A stretch of DNA of 18,383 nt from Chromera velia. Taxonomy: Eukaryota > Sar > Chromeraceae. The stretch spans positions 1-18,383 of the forward strand of contig JAHBMJ010001419.1 of assembly GCA_018398765.1 (NCBI GenBank), in the 5' to 3' direction. Made by a program: the position numbers and the translations under genes. Below, in pieces: positions 7,395-16,234 of the stretch (positions are counted from its first letter, which is position 1; each line of letters starts with the position of its first letter). Below the pieces are notes generated by a model. It searched no databases. It saw only the letters and a list, made by a program, of their open reading frames with translations, and was not told the origin of the DNA.

Positions 7395-10300
7395 GTGAGT
7401 CCAGACATAGTCTTGACAGCTGCCTTACTTTGATTTTCGAGATCTTATCGGATTCTGATCGGCAGAAATGAGGGAGAGACGGATACTGCCTATGTCCTTC
7501 GGTGTTCCTTCTGTCTGTCTGTGCTGTCCATAAACAAACTGGTAAAAAAAGATAGTAAGAAAGAGATAAAGAAACTCACCCAAGTTTTGATCTCTTCGTG
7601 TGTCTGTGTGTCACCTTTCGGGCTCCGTGCCCACTTTGTCTGAGTTGTCGTGATGTTTTTTTGTCTTTGTTGCTTTCTTTCTTTTGGTCTTTTGTGTTCA
7701 TGAAGAAGAAACCATATAGTCTGTCTGTGCTTCAGGAAAAAAGAAAACAAGCTCAGAGCCTGGTGAGTGACAAGGCGAGTGTATGTCCGGGAGGGTGTTG
7801 TCGTAGGGACGGTGGGAATGTGCAAACCGTATTGGAAACCCGGAATCAAGGCTGTTTTTTGTTTTTTTCATCCAGACTTTCTTTTATTAGGACAGGATGC
7901 TCAGGCTGTTGCCTCGACAATCCCTTTTTCTGATACGGTGCCTAGAGAGCGTTGGAGTTCAAGTTGGTGTACTCGGATACTCTCTTTCCTGCCACTTACC
8001 CGTCTCCCTCTGGCTGCCTGTTGCTGCCTGCCATCTTTCGCACTTTCGGCTTTCACTACTGCAGGATTCCTGGAAGTCCATCATCCCTGTAGGCTTTTTT
8101 CTGCCATGCTTCCTTCCACATTTACTCGGTGTGCTCCGACTGGACCCTTTTCCCCCCTCGTTTTCTCAACACTCGCAAACAGGTCGCTTGATGCCTTGAC
8201 TGCAGGGAGACTCGGAGGACCGTCAAGCGCCATCAAGGGCGGGGCGTAGAAGTGGTCAGTGAGTCAGTCCAGTCACTCAGTCAGTCAGTGAGTCAGTCCA
8301 GTCACTCACTCAGTCAGTCTGTTAGGAGATTGGCAGGAGGAGGTTGGGATGGGAGGAGCCAGCAAACAGTGAGATTGTGTGAAGCGAGAATTGGAGCAGC
8401 TGGGGATGCGCGTCGCACGAATTGACCGAACCAGGCATGCACCGAATCAAGGGGGCAGCTAAGAAAGGGATCGGTTGAAAAGAAGTGAGGAAAGGTGGAA
8501 ATCTCTTGTCTGCCTTGCCTCTCCATCTCCTCTCTTGTCTGCCTTGCCTCTCCATCCCCTCTCTTGTCTGCCTTGCCTCCTCATGAATTCTTTCAGGGTC
8601 CAGGAGGCGCTCTGCCACATGGACAAGACGGTGTCGCATCCCCCCCCCAAGAAGGCACCCACAAGGTATGTTCAGTGATGAGTCCCTTTCTCTTCCTCGT
8701 TCTTCTATTTGCTGTTACTATTCCTTTTCCCGCTTGTTCCCTCCATTCTTCTTCTCTTTCTTTTTTGTCTTGCTTTTTTGTCGTGTTGGGACCTGCCCTG
8801 CCCCCCTTCCTTCTCTCCATCTTGATTCCCATCCCTCTGTTTTTCTATCGTGCTTTCTTTAAAATTCGCTTACTCATGGAGTGACTTCCTTTTTGTTGCC
8901 GTCCTTGCCCGTTGAACTTGCCCAGGCCTTGTGTTTCTCTTTTCTTCGTGCCTTTTTTTTGTTGCCTTTCTTCCACTTTGTCGGTCCGTCTGTCTGTTTT
9001 GTGGTTTGTTAGTCATCAGTCAGTCAGGCAGGCAGGCAGGCAGTTACTCCATCCCCTCTCTTTTCTGCCTTGCCTCCTCATGAATTCTTTCAGGGTCCCA
9101 GACGAGCCATCCGTGTGCTTGCCTCTGTTAGGGTCTCCGAGGGCCCTCTCCCTGTTGACGCCCAACAAGTGAGTCTATCCTTCGCCTTTTTTCAGTCTTG
9201 CTTTTGTTTTTCCTGTCTTTCTAGCTCTGTTAGTCTGTTTCTCTTCTTTTTTGTTCCATGTGTCGATTGATGGTTTTGTTCTCTTTGGTTTCCCCCCCTT
9301 CGGACCTGAGTCTGTTTTATGTGTTCTCTGTTCCTTTCGTTTTGGGGGCTTCCGAGCTTTTCTCTGCTGGGGTCCTTCCCAGTCTCGCTCTCTGAAAATC
9401 GTTTGCGCAGCTCTGGCTAACCGAGATATGATCGAGATTAATTCTTTTTGCGAATAAAGGAAACTGGATGGAAACGTTTTCGAATATCGGATCTCGATAA
9501 ATTGATCCGAGATTCCGATTGTCGATGTGAGCACTTCTTTGCACAGCAACATTGGTCGACTCGGCAATTTTGTGTAGGGAAGGCATCGTGACGCTCTTCA
9601 GGGTACGCGGCGGAAAGACTCACAGCTGTCTCGCAGGTGCGTCAAATGTATACATTGTCATTGAATCAGCAAGCCACAAGCAAAGAGTTCTGGAAGAATA
9701 ATGGGGAAAGCAAAGAAGAAAGGATCGACAGGAGGGAAGGAGGAAGAAAAGGAGGAGGAGGAGGAAAAAATGAAAACAAAAAGGAAGGCCTAAATGTCGA
9801 GAAGCCTCAACCACAATGGGTCTCTTAAGGTTGTGCTGTGCTGCAGTGATCGAAAAAGAATTTCGAGCAGTTAACTTGCGGCCCATCAGTGAATTGTTCG
9901 TCCACCTAGCTTTGAAAGGATGATTGACCACAGGTATATCGTCACTTATTCAGTCAAGGAGGCTGGGGAGTCGGCAAGCGATTGCTTCATCCAGATTTGT
10001 TTTTCCGCTTTTGTCGATCAGTCCTCCTGCATGAAAAATACGTCTTCGTGCTGTCTGACCAGTGAGCCAATTAGTCTCTCAGTCGGAAGGACATTCAGTG
10101 TGGCAAGGTCTCAAAGATAGAATCCCTGAACTGATCAATGAAGGCACGAAAACTCAAAGGCATGAAGCCATTGCCAGTTTACGTTTTCAAAGCACCCGTG
10201 AAGCTTTTCCTTCATTCAGCCAATTTAACTCTTGCTGTGCTTGCTTTGCAGAAGCCCTCAAGAAGGAAAGGGGGGAAAAGGAGATCGCGACTGCTCCAGG

Positions 10301-13300
10301 ACTCCCCCCCCTGACCGTACCCAAGGGCAGCAATTGGAGGTGAGTGAGAGATCAAATTGCTTTACGTGAGCACCCGCAATGAGGCTGTCGTCCTAGTCTT
10401 TTTTTCTGTTTCTAAAAACAACATGAAAATGAAAGTGAACTTGAACTTCGGTTTCTTCAGACATACACAATTGCTATCACATCGAGGCGCTCTGACTTCA
10501 TGTTCTTCCGGCTCGGAGGGCAAATATGGTTTTGTTGGTGTTTGCGTGGGAGTAAGTTCCCCTATAGGTCTGCGTTCCTGTTAATTGAGAGCCCTATGCT
10601 CCGCTTCAACTCCGACCCTGATTGGCAATTAGGTTGCATGCACGCAAGCCCTTCTTCGACGCCATGTATTTTGTTCAGACCTTGTACGTTTGTGTGCTTG
10701 TGTTGCAATGTATAATTCCTTCTGCCTCTGACCGTCAACCGTCTGCTTGCAGGAGAAGGAGGTGACAGAATGAGGGAAGAGGGAGTGAGGAGAGTCGAAA
10801 AATGGAGCAAGAGAAAGACAGAATTCACAGGGACGAGAACAGGGTGTCACCGTCGGTTTGAACTCAGAATGCGGGTATGAATTCAAATTGTCGAGCGTCT
10901 GTCTGTCTGTCTGTGTTCTCGAAGACGAAACTTTCATCTCCTTCAATCCCCACCGGTTCACCTGTCTCCAAAGTCAACTCCGCTCTCTTCGCTTTGATTA
11001 TTTGTTTCGTTGTATTTGCCTCCAGAAAAGAGCTCGCCGGCCCCTAACCCTCCCCACCCTAATGTCAGTCATCCAGTTCGGCGCTTGTTTGTACCTGCTG
11101 CTCTTTCTCTCTTCCTGCTGTCCCGCCCCCTCTCTTTCTCTTCCGACTTATTAAACTATGGGGGAGGGTACGGAAGCATCGATCTGCCTTTTTTGTTTTT
11201 TTCCTCGAGATCCTCTCCCCTGGAGGCGCATGGGGGGTGATGGGGAAGGAGTGACTGTCTTCAGCTTCAACTGATGAAGGCTTTCGGCTTTCAGTTTCAA
11301 ATGGTCCATTTCCCCTTTCGGACTCAAGCAGTTTTTGACTCTTCTTGTGGGCACTTGTAATCATTTGTTGTCTGTTGCCTTTTGGACCGTCCCAAAGCAT
11401 TCGAATGAAGCGGGAGACTTCCAAGAACCTTTGCGTCTCTGTCAAGCTGTTTACCTGTTGTGTTTCTCGTTGTCGCTCGCTCTTCACAGAGATCCGTTCT
11501 TCCTCCCTGCAGCAGGAGTCTGCCCCACCTCATGAGAGGGCCACCTCCTCCGGCTCTCGACCCATTGTCGGAGACGGAGGGGTGCCCTCTCAGATCCCCT
11601 CCTCCAACAGCGACACTGGTCAGTCAGTTACGACGCTTTCGGCCCACACAAACACCCCCCCACCCCACCTCATCCCACACACACATACAGTTGCTACACA
11701 CGCAGGGGCATATATGCAAGTATATGCCTTAACTGTTCTGTAGACAGAGCAGATGTAGTGCCAGGCTTTGTGGCCGACGACTTCTCAAGATCAGTCGATC
11801 AACTGAATTAATACAGAGAATCGAAGAATTTTCAAACCACATCTGATTCAACAAGCCAGACAGACAACGTATTTCTGAGGAAGATCTATGATCCTTCATT
11901 TTCTGATTAGTTACTCATTCGATCAATTTGTTTAGATTTGTTTTTTGCGCGCCAATCGGAACTGTCTGCATGCATCCCCGTGTCTGCTTGCAGGGTGTAA
12001 ACAACCTGACCCCCCCCAAGCGCCCCCTCTCAGTGTGTGTCAGCCAGTCTGGCACTTGTATATCTTGTTCTTCTCCTTCCTTAGTCTCCATCTCTTTCTC
12101 TGTTTCTGCCTTGCGCCTTACTCTTAAGAGTCTATTGGAGTGTATTCGGGTCTTTGCCGTCAGGAACAGGGTGGGGGGCGAATTTTTATTCTTTCGTGTG
12201 CTTGGTCCACTTTCTGCGTGGCTCACCTTTCTCTGAACATCAGCAGAATGATTGTCGACTTCGAGAAACTCTAGCTGGCACTCAAGAATGTTTTTCTGAC
12301 GAAATAGGTCCGCTTTCACACTCTCGATTTTCTGCAGCCCAAGGACCGGAATTCTCATTACGATATGGTGCGTCCTCTGTTTCTCTCTCGCATGCAACAA
12401 AATTCTTTAACTCTGCGTGTACCCTTCATCTCTTCACTGCAGACCCGAAGGACCCACATCCATGTGCTGGAACGCCCCCCAACACAGCGTGAGTGTGTGT
12501 GTTGTTCGTGTGTGTGCATGCAGGGTGTCGACTCGATTACGAAGACCGAGATTGGCAACCTTGTGAAGAGCCTGCCGTCCCTCGCGGCCCTGGGGGATCC
12601 CTCCAGGCAGCTCTCCTCCGAGACCCTCCAGGGCATCTCCTCAGCCAACGACGTCCTCGCGGCCCTCAACATCCCCAGAGTGCACGAACACCCTCCAATG
12701 CTTCAGCAGTCCCCTTCTGCTGTCAGTCTCTCTCCTGAGTGTCTCGCTGTCAGCAGTGTCAATGTTGTGCCAGAGAGTAACACGGTCGGCATAGGGGGAA
12801 TTCCCCCTTCTCAGTCCTGGGTCTGTGATGGACACGAAGAAGAAGGCCACGAGGAGACCTCTCCACTCTCTGCCCTTGCCGCACGGACACATCCCTTTGA
12901 GGTTGGTCTTGTCTAAGAGGGGGGTTGTCGGAAGAAAAAAAAAATACTCGTGTTTATTTCCAAGCTCACTCAATGAACTACTTCTCGCAACGAATGTTAT
13001 GCTGGGCCCGGTGGAAGAACGCAAGGAAAGAGAGATTCAAAGCACGTCATTTGAATTCAATTATTGTTGGCGTTGCTCACCCAATGTGCGAATGAAGGAA
13101 TGGTCTGGAACGAATCACGAGAAAAAGGAGAACATGAAAGAGAATTGTCGAATCGAGAAACAAATGTGTAAATCAGGCGCTGAAATGACCTTTTGATTAA
13201 GCGTTGCACGTGAATGATTGAGCGTGCAAGGAGAAAAAGCAAGCCAGCCGAAAGTGACAGGGTGAGAGCGACCGGCCTGACCATGCATCAATGGAAAGAT

Positions 13301-14307
13301 CGGGTTCTCTATGTGCATTCGTTCATTGTTGGATGGTTCTGAGGACGAAGCAAGGGAGGAAGTGGAAAAGTTGAGATAAAGCGGACAGGCAAAGCGCCTT
13401 TCATACTGGGCTAATGAGTTATTTTTAAATCAGCATCTGAGAGTTTTTGCGGCACTGACTCCTTTTCATTTCGATATGGTGCGTCCTCTGTTGTCTCTCG
13501 CATGCAATAAATTTCTTTAACTCTGCGTGTACCCTTCATCTCTTCACTGCAGACCCGAAGGACCCACATCCATGTGCTGGAACGCCCCCCAACACAGAGA
13601 CGAACAAGGCCCAAAAGCGCCCCTCCGGCTCCTCTTCGAAGTCGCCCTCAACCCTTCCTGTGGGAGTCGGAATGGGTTACATTCTTCAGGCAGGAAGGCA
13701 TCAGGGTGAGTAATTAAAGGCAGGGTTGAAGCTGACGGTCTGAATCATAAATTATGTGGCTGGATACCTGTGTGATTTATCCTTTTGATGGTGTTTTCAC
13801 TTCACTGGCCGAGGGAACCCAAATGCCATGCCAGCTGAGGGCAAAGTGGATTGATTGTCTTCATTGACGGAAAACCATTCACGAATATACCATCGATATG
13901 CAAGAGATCATGTGGGTTCTGAGACTTCATCGTGTGTTGCATGTATGATATATGCATTTTTCCAGCGGCCCGCATTTTTCAATCCATGCAGAGACCCTCT
14001 GCAGGGCCTCCGTCATCTATGCTGACCAAGTCAGCCCTAGACCTGGATCGCCCGGCGCTGGTATGGATGGTGGTCCTCACGGACATAAAGTGGAACCTCC
14101 TGGTGGAGTCTGGCGTTGCCCCCCCTCCCCCCCTGCCACCCGGCTGGCCTGTTTGTTCCTTGACTTTCGTTTTTTTTTTCCTTTCCTCTTGAGTTGAAAC
14201 CCTCTTCAGTTGATTCTTGAAGAACGACACGGAATGTTGTTCCTGGTCGTTTTGTCCGAAAGTCTAATTCAATGGCGCCGAAAGTTGTACTTATACATCT
14301 AGACACA

Positions 14308-14346
<39 letters not shown>

Positions 14347-14826
14347 TACACACACACACACGCGCGCGCGCGCGCGCTTCCCTTCTCTCCTTGCCGCTCT
14401 ATAGCGTTGGAGGCTTTCTCTCCTTTTTTTCTCCCTTCTGAGGTGGGGGCTCAAAGTGTACGTGTGGTTTGACTGAAGTGCTGTCCCTCTTTCTAGCCGA
14501 AAAGCGCATCTCATCTCCACTTCCCTCCCTATGTCTCTGCAGACTACGGTACTGCGGCTGGAGGCTTGTCGGCATCGGAGCGACGTCCCCAAGGAGAAGG
14601 TGTGTGGGGCTCTCTGCAGGAGCACACGGGGAGCCCTTCTGCCACTACATCGCCATCAGGGACTGAGGGACAGCAGCAGCACAGGCAGCAGCCAGGGTAC
14701 AGGCAGCCTCTGCAGCAGCAGGAACTCTGTCAGGCACGGCAGCCTGGGGGGCAGGCGCAACTTCTTCTCCCTCAATTCAGCCAGGCCAACAGCAGCAACA
14801 GTCTTCGAAATGCATTGAGCAGCTGA
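7347..14826 (+). CDS. Unrecognised multi-exon gene encoding a Pro/Ser/Gly/Gln-rich, probably disordered protein
   Basis: No single long open frame exists. The locus shows a series of short segments with high third-position GC, each between a CAG acceptor and a GT donor. The best are 8597-8665, 9094-9168, 10252-10339, 11994-12032, 12524-12721 (or 12776), 13553-13705, 13992-14060 and a last exon 14543-14826. A phase-consistent chain is 8597, 9094, 10252 (ending phase 0), 11994, 12524 (ending at 12776, phase 1), 13553, 13992, 14543 to the stop. This chain skips 11513-11618 and 12443-12488, which may be alternative or decayed exons. The product would be rich in Pro, Ser, Gly, Gln and Lys, with one helical stretch at 12524. 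There is no recognised domain and no membrane segment. The 5' end is not fixed; small upstream exons (7347, 7736, 8065) are weak. It could be more than one gene. Confidence 0.5.
7736..7762 (+). CDS. Weak micro-exon candidate, 27 nt (phase 2-2)
   Basis: It lies between TTCAG and GTGAGT, reads KKENKLRA and preserves phase 2. The surrounding 7395-8064 is T-rich intron-like DNA with no other gene signal. Chance matches of this size are common. Confidence 0.2.
8065..8088 (+). CDS. Weak micro-exon candidate, 24 nt (phase 2-2)
   Basis: It lies between CTGCAG and GTAGGC, reads IPGSPSS in phase 2 and keeps the chain in frame. A further acceptor CTGCAG at 8205 opens another possible exon (ETRRTVKRHQGRG) that leads into an array of donor-like GTCAGT/GTGAGT strings. 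Neither is well supported. Confidence 0.2.
8256..8313. repeat. Two-copy 29-nt tandem repeat of GTCAGTGAGTCAGT type
   Basis: TCAGTGAGTCAGTCCAGTCA begins at 8256 and again at 8285. Each unit can fold on itself (GTGAGT against ACTCAC). The tract holds several strings matching 5' splice site consensus. Confidence 0.85.
8502..8588. repeat. Three tandem copies of a 29-nt pyrimidine-rich unit before an acceptor
   Basis: Units begin at 8502, 8531 and 8560 with TCTCTTGTCTGCCTTGCCTC. The third runs into the acceptor at 8596. A fourth, slightly changed copy starts at 9057 before the acceptor at 9093. The repeat therefore forms the polypyrimidine tract of two exons. Confidence 0.92.
8597..8665 (+). CDS. 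Exon of unrecognised plus-strand gene (69 nt, phase 2-2)
   Basis: It follows TTTCAG and ends at GTATGT. In phase 2 it reads VQEALCHMDKTVSHPPPKKA, with nearly every third base G or C, the best of the three open frames. The next exon joins in phase at an Arg codon. Confidence 0.6.
9094..9168 (+). CDS. Exon of unrecognised plus-strand gene (75 nt, phase 2-2), acceptor duplicated from the previous exon
   Basis: It follows TTTCAG and ends at GTGAGT. In phase 2 it reads VPDEPSVCLPLLGSPRALSL. The 46 bases before it and its first 5 bases (GGTCC) nearly duplicate those of the exon at 8597 (50 of 51 identical from 9048 to 9098). The rest of the exon is unrelated. Confidence 0.6.
9169..10251 (+). other. 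Long non-coding, intron-like stretch
   Basis: The first 200 bases are T-rich, followed by mixed sequence with a bulged hairpin at 9486-9519 and a purine-rich tract near 9700-9790. I see no exon with convincing ends. The minus-strand open frame of 130 codons at 9175-9567 is Lys/Thr/Arg-rich because it is antisense to pyrimidine-rich DNA. Confidence 0.6.
10252..10339 (+). CDS. Exon of unrecognised plus-strand gene (88 nt, phase 2 in, phase 0 out)
   Basis: It follows TTTGCAG and ends at GTGAGT. In the chain frame it reads SPQEGKGGKGDRDCSRTPPP and ends QGQQLE. The other open frame (ALKKERGEKEIATAPGLPPL) also looks plausible and would imply a different phase chain. The first frame joins the exons at 9094 and 11994 without a shift. 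Confidence 0.5.
11025..11060 (+). CDS. Weak exon candidate, Pro-rich
   Basis: The stretch follows CCTCCAG and can end at a GTCAGT donor. One frame reads KSSPAPNPPHPN with high third-position GC. It does not fit the phase of its neighbours. The remainder of 10340-11512 is pyrimidine-rich and otherwise empty. Confidence 0.2.
11513..11618 (+). CDS. Exon candidate of unrecognised plus-strand gene (106 nt), possibly alternative
   Basis: It follows CCTGCAG and ends at GTCAGT. It reads QESAPPHERATSSGSRPIVG onward in phase 0, a disordered-looking sequence. Its length is not a multiple of three, so including it breaks the frame into the exon at 11994. It may be an alternative exon or use another donor. 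Confidence 0.45.
11994..12032 (+). CDS. Exon of unrecognised plus-strand gene (39 nt, phase 0-0)
   Basis: It follows CTTGCAG and ends at GTGTGT. It reads GVNNLTPPKRPLS. It resembles the start of the exon at 12524 (GVDSITKTEIG) in position and first residues. A long minus-strand frame (11915-12400, 161 codons) overlaps it. Confidence 0.5.
12361..12487 (+). repeat. Intron-exon direct repeat, copy 1
   Basis: These 127 bases are about 96% identical to 13472-13597 by eye (about four substitutions and one indel). Both copies contain the end of an intron, the CTGCAG acceptor and the first 45 bases of an exon up to AACACAG. Confidence 0.95.
12443..12488 (+). CDS. Duplicated exon copy 1, probably alternative or non-functional
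   Basis: It starts at the duplicated CTGCAG acceptor and ends at a GTGAGT donor (46 nt). In the frame used by copy 2 it would read PKDPHPCAGTPPNT but leave phase 2, which hits a stop in the next exon. Only the frame reading PEGPTSMCWNAPQHS meets the exon at 12524 in phase. It may be a spliced-out relic of the duplication. Confidence 0.35.
12524..12776 (+). CDS. Exon of unrecognised plus-strand gene with a likely helical segment
   Basis: It follows GCATGCAG. It reads GVDSITKTEIGNLVKSLPSL, then AALGDPSRQLSSETLQGISS and ANDVLAALNIPRV in phase 0, with a very strong third-position GC bias. This is the most coding-like piece of the locus and is likely to form short helices. Possible ends are a GTCAGT donor at 12722 (phase 0) or a GTAACA donor at 12777 (phase 1, which joins the exon at 13553 in its best frame). 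Alternatively the frame runs to a stop at 12914-12916 and ends a transcript there. The window 12777-13552 is otherwise empty apart from the second repeat copy. Confidence 0.65.
13472..13597 (+). repeat. Intron-exon direct repeat, copy 2
   Basis: Second copy of the 12361-12487 unit, in the same orientation and 1.1 kb downstream. After AACACAG the two copies diverge completely: copy 1 meets a GTGAGT donor at once, while copy 2 continues as a longer exon. Confidence 0.95.
13553..13705 (+). CDS. Exon of unrecognised plus-strand gene, duplicated exon copy 2 (153 nt)
   Basis: It follows CTGCAG and ends at GTGAGT. All three frames are open. The best by codon bias is entered in phase 1 and reads PKDPHPCAGTPPNTETNKAQ, then KRPSGSSSKSPSTLPVGVGM, then GYILQAGRHQ. 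The length is a multiple of three, so skipping it would not shift the frame. Confidence 0.5.
13992..14060 (+). CDS. Exon of unrecognised plus-strand gene (69 nt)
   Basis: It follows CCATGCAG and ends at GTATGG. In phase 1 it reads TLCRASVIYADQVSPRPGSP. An alternative acceptor (TTCCAG at 13965) would add 26 bases in the same frame (GPHFSIHAE). Phase 1 leads directly into the last exon. Confidence 0.4.
14302..14377. repeat. (CA)n then (CG)n tract
   Basis: About 58 bases of CA alternation are followed by 17 bases of alternating CG, in the intron-like stretch 14061-14542. Alternating purine-pyrimidine DNA of this kind can adopt Z-form. Confidence 0.95.
14543..14826 (+). CDS. Terminal exon with Gln-rich tail and stop
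   Basis: It follows TCTGCAG in phase 1. It reads YGTAAGGLSASERRPQGEG, then a Ser/Thr stretch and a Gln-rich region (GQQQHRQQPGYRQPLQQQEL), and ends NSLRNALSS with TGA at 14824-14826. Gln is encoded almost only by CAG, so part may be CAG expansion. A competing frame ends at 14818, and an internal GTGTGT donor at 14600 is possible. Confidence 0.55.
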
Positions 14827-15048
14827 TTGTTTAGCTAGTTTTCTGTCCTTTGATGGTTCTTTGCATGTATTTGATGTCATCAGTGCTTTCTGAACTAATA
14901 TTTCTGCATCGTTTCGTTCACTACGACAAGTCACAGGTTGCAAGTTCTTCCTGATTCCCGTAGGGTTTTTTGCCGCGCCGACCCTTCTCGATGAGGCATC
15001 TGAACGTTTCACACTGTGTTATATTTCTTCCTCTGTGGCTCCCTGCAG

Positions 15049-15197
15049 CCCTCTTGTGGGCAGAAGGGAGTGAAGGAGACGAACTCGCTCCCCTCTTCCG
15101 GTTCCTCCTCACGGCCACCATGGAAATTTTTATGCTTGCTTTAATGAAGATATGTGTTCGTTGGGTCAACGCAGAAGAGACTGCAGTTGAAGTCCAG
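15049..15197 (+). CDS. Exon candidate with hydrophobic segment
   Basis: It follows CCTGCAG and ends at CAG/GTACGT, an excellent donor. One frame reads [20 protein letters not shown], then [20 protein letters not shown], and leaves phase 0. The hydrophobic run could be a membrane segment. Another frame ([18 protein letters not shown]) is open only for part of the length. Confidence 0.45.
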
Positions 15198-16076
15198 GTA
15201 CGTGTATGCATGGCATTCTACATGCAATAAGTCGATCGGTCCTTGCAAGATCGACGAGGTACCCAAATGAGGAAGAAGTTGACACTAACGAAGGACAAGC
15301 TCTGAATGAATTCTTTGAAGTTGGTTCTAGCTCTCTTTTTCCGCTGAATGATGTGACTGGATGGCGTGTTCGGTTCTTTGGATTCCATCCAGCCTTTTTC
15401 TCTTTATTTGCAAAATTAACGCTGCAGATAGGCCTTCGACTGAATCTGTCATGCAAAGGAGAACGGGTACTATACGCTCCCTGCATGATATTATCTGCGC
15501 GCTTCCTTGATCAGCACTTGATCGAGCTGCCCTCACTTTTGTCTTCCGAATGCATGCAGCAATTGTGGGCAAACAAGTTGGCCGAGGTGGAGGAAGAAGC
15601 GGGCACGGAGGGGAGACTGGTGTGGCAATCAAATGTCGGAAGCATTTTGAGGGGTGGAGCGCCGTTAACCCGGGACTTTTTTGTTGCACTGTTCCGGCGG
15701 CAGGTCCTTCAGCCCCAGGTGGCTGTTGAGACCAATTGAGGTTTGTTTGTTTGCCCCAAGAGGCACTTTTCTCTACCGTTTTTGCAACTTTCCTTTCTCG
15801 TCTCTTCCATTATTCATTGTGTGGTTTCTCTCTCCTGTATTGCTTTTTTTCTTCTCTGTTCTCTCTCGTCCTTTTCTCGAGCGGTTTTTACATTCATTCT
15901 CTTTTTTATCATCCCTTTTTCGTCTTTTTGGCCTCATGCTGGTATGCCAGTGTATGTATGTCCGTGTGTTCACTATCTCTCCGTCTCTCTGCTAGGTTGG
16001 TCTGTCTGTCTGTCTGTCCAGAATGAAAAGAAAGGACAACACTCCGTCTCTCACTCTGTCTCTCCACCGCTGACCT

Positions 16077-16107
<31 letters not shown>

Positions 16108-16108
16108 N

Positions 16109-16146
<38 letters not shown>

Positions 16147-16198
16147 GTGTATGTGCGTGTGTGTGTGTGTGTGTGTGCGTGTGTGCGTGCGTGTGTGC

Positions 16199-16234
<36 letters not shown>

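Noticed and set aside
8256-8313. CRISPR-like array
   Set aside because: The repeats are contiguous tandem units without spacers, in eukaryotic intron-like DNA.
9175-9567. Minus-strand open frame of 130 codons
   Set aside because: Same reason: purine-rich antisense of a T-rich stretch, with simple Lys/Thr/Arg composition.
11915-12400. Minus-strand open frame of 161 codons, Lys/Glu/Arg-rich
   Set aside because: It is antisense to pyrimidine-rich intron DNA and to the exon at 11994, and has no recognisable domain. Such DNA yields long charged frames on the opposite strand.
13411-13614. Minus-strand frame sharing a near-identical peptide with one at 12358-12672
   Set aside because: The shared peptide only reflects the 127-base duplication; splice signals and codon bias favour the plus strand.
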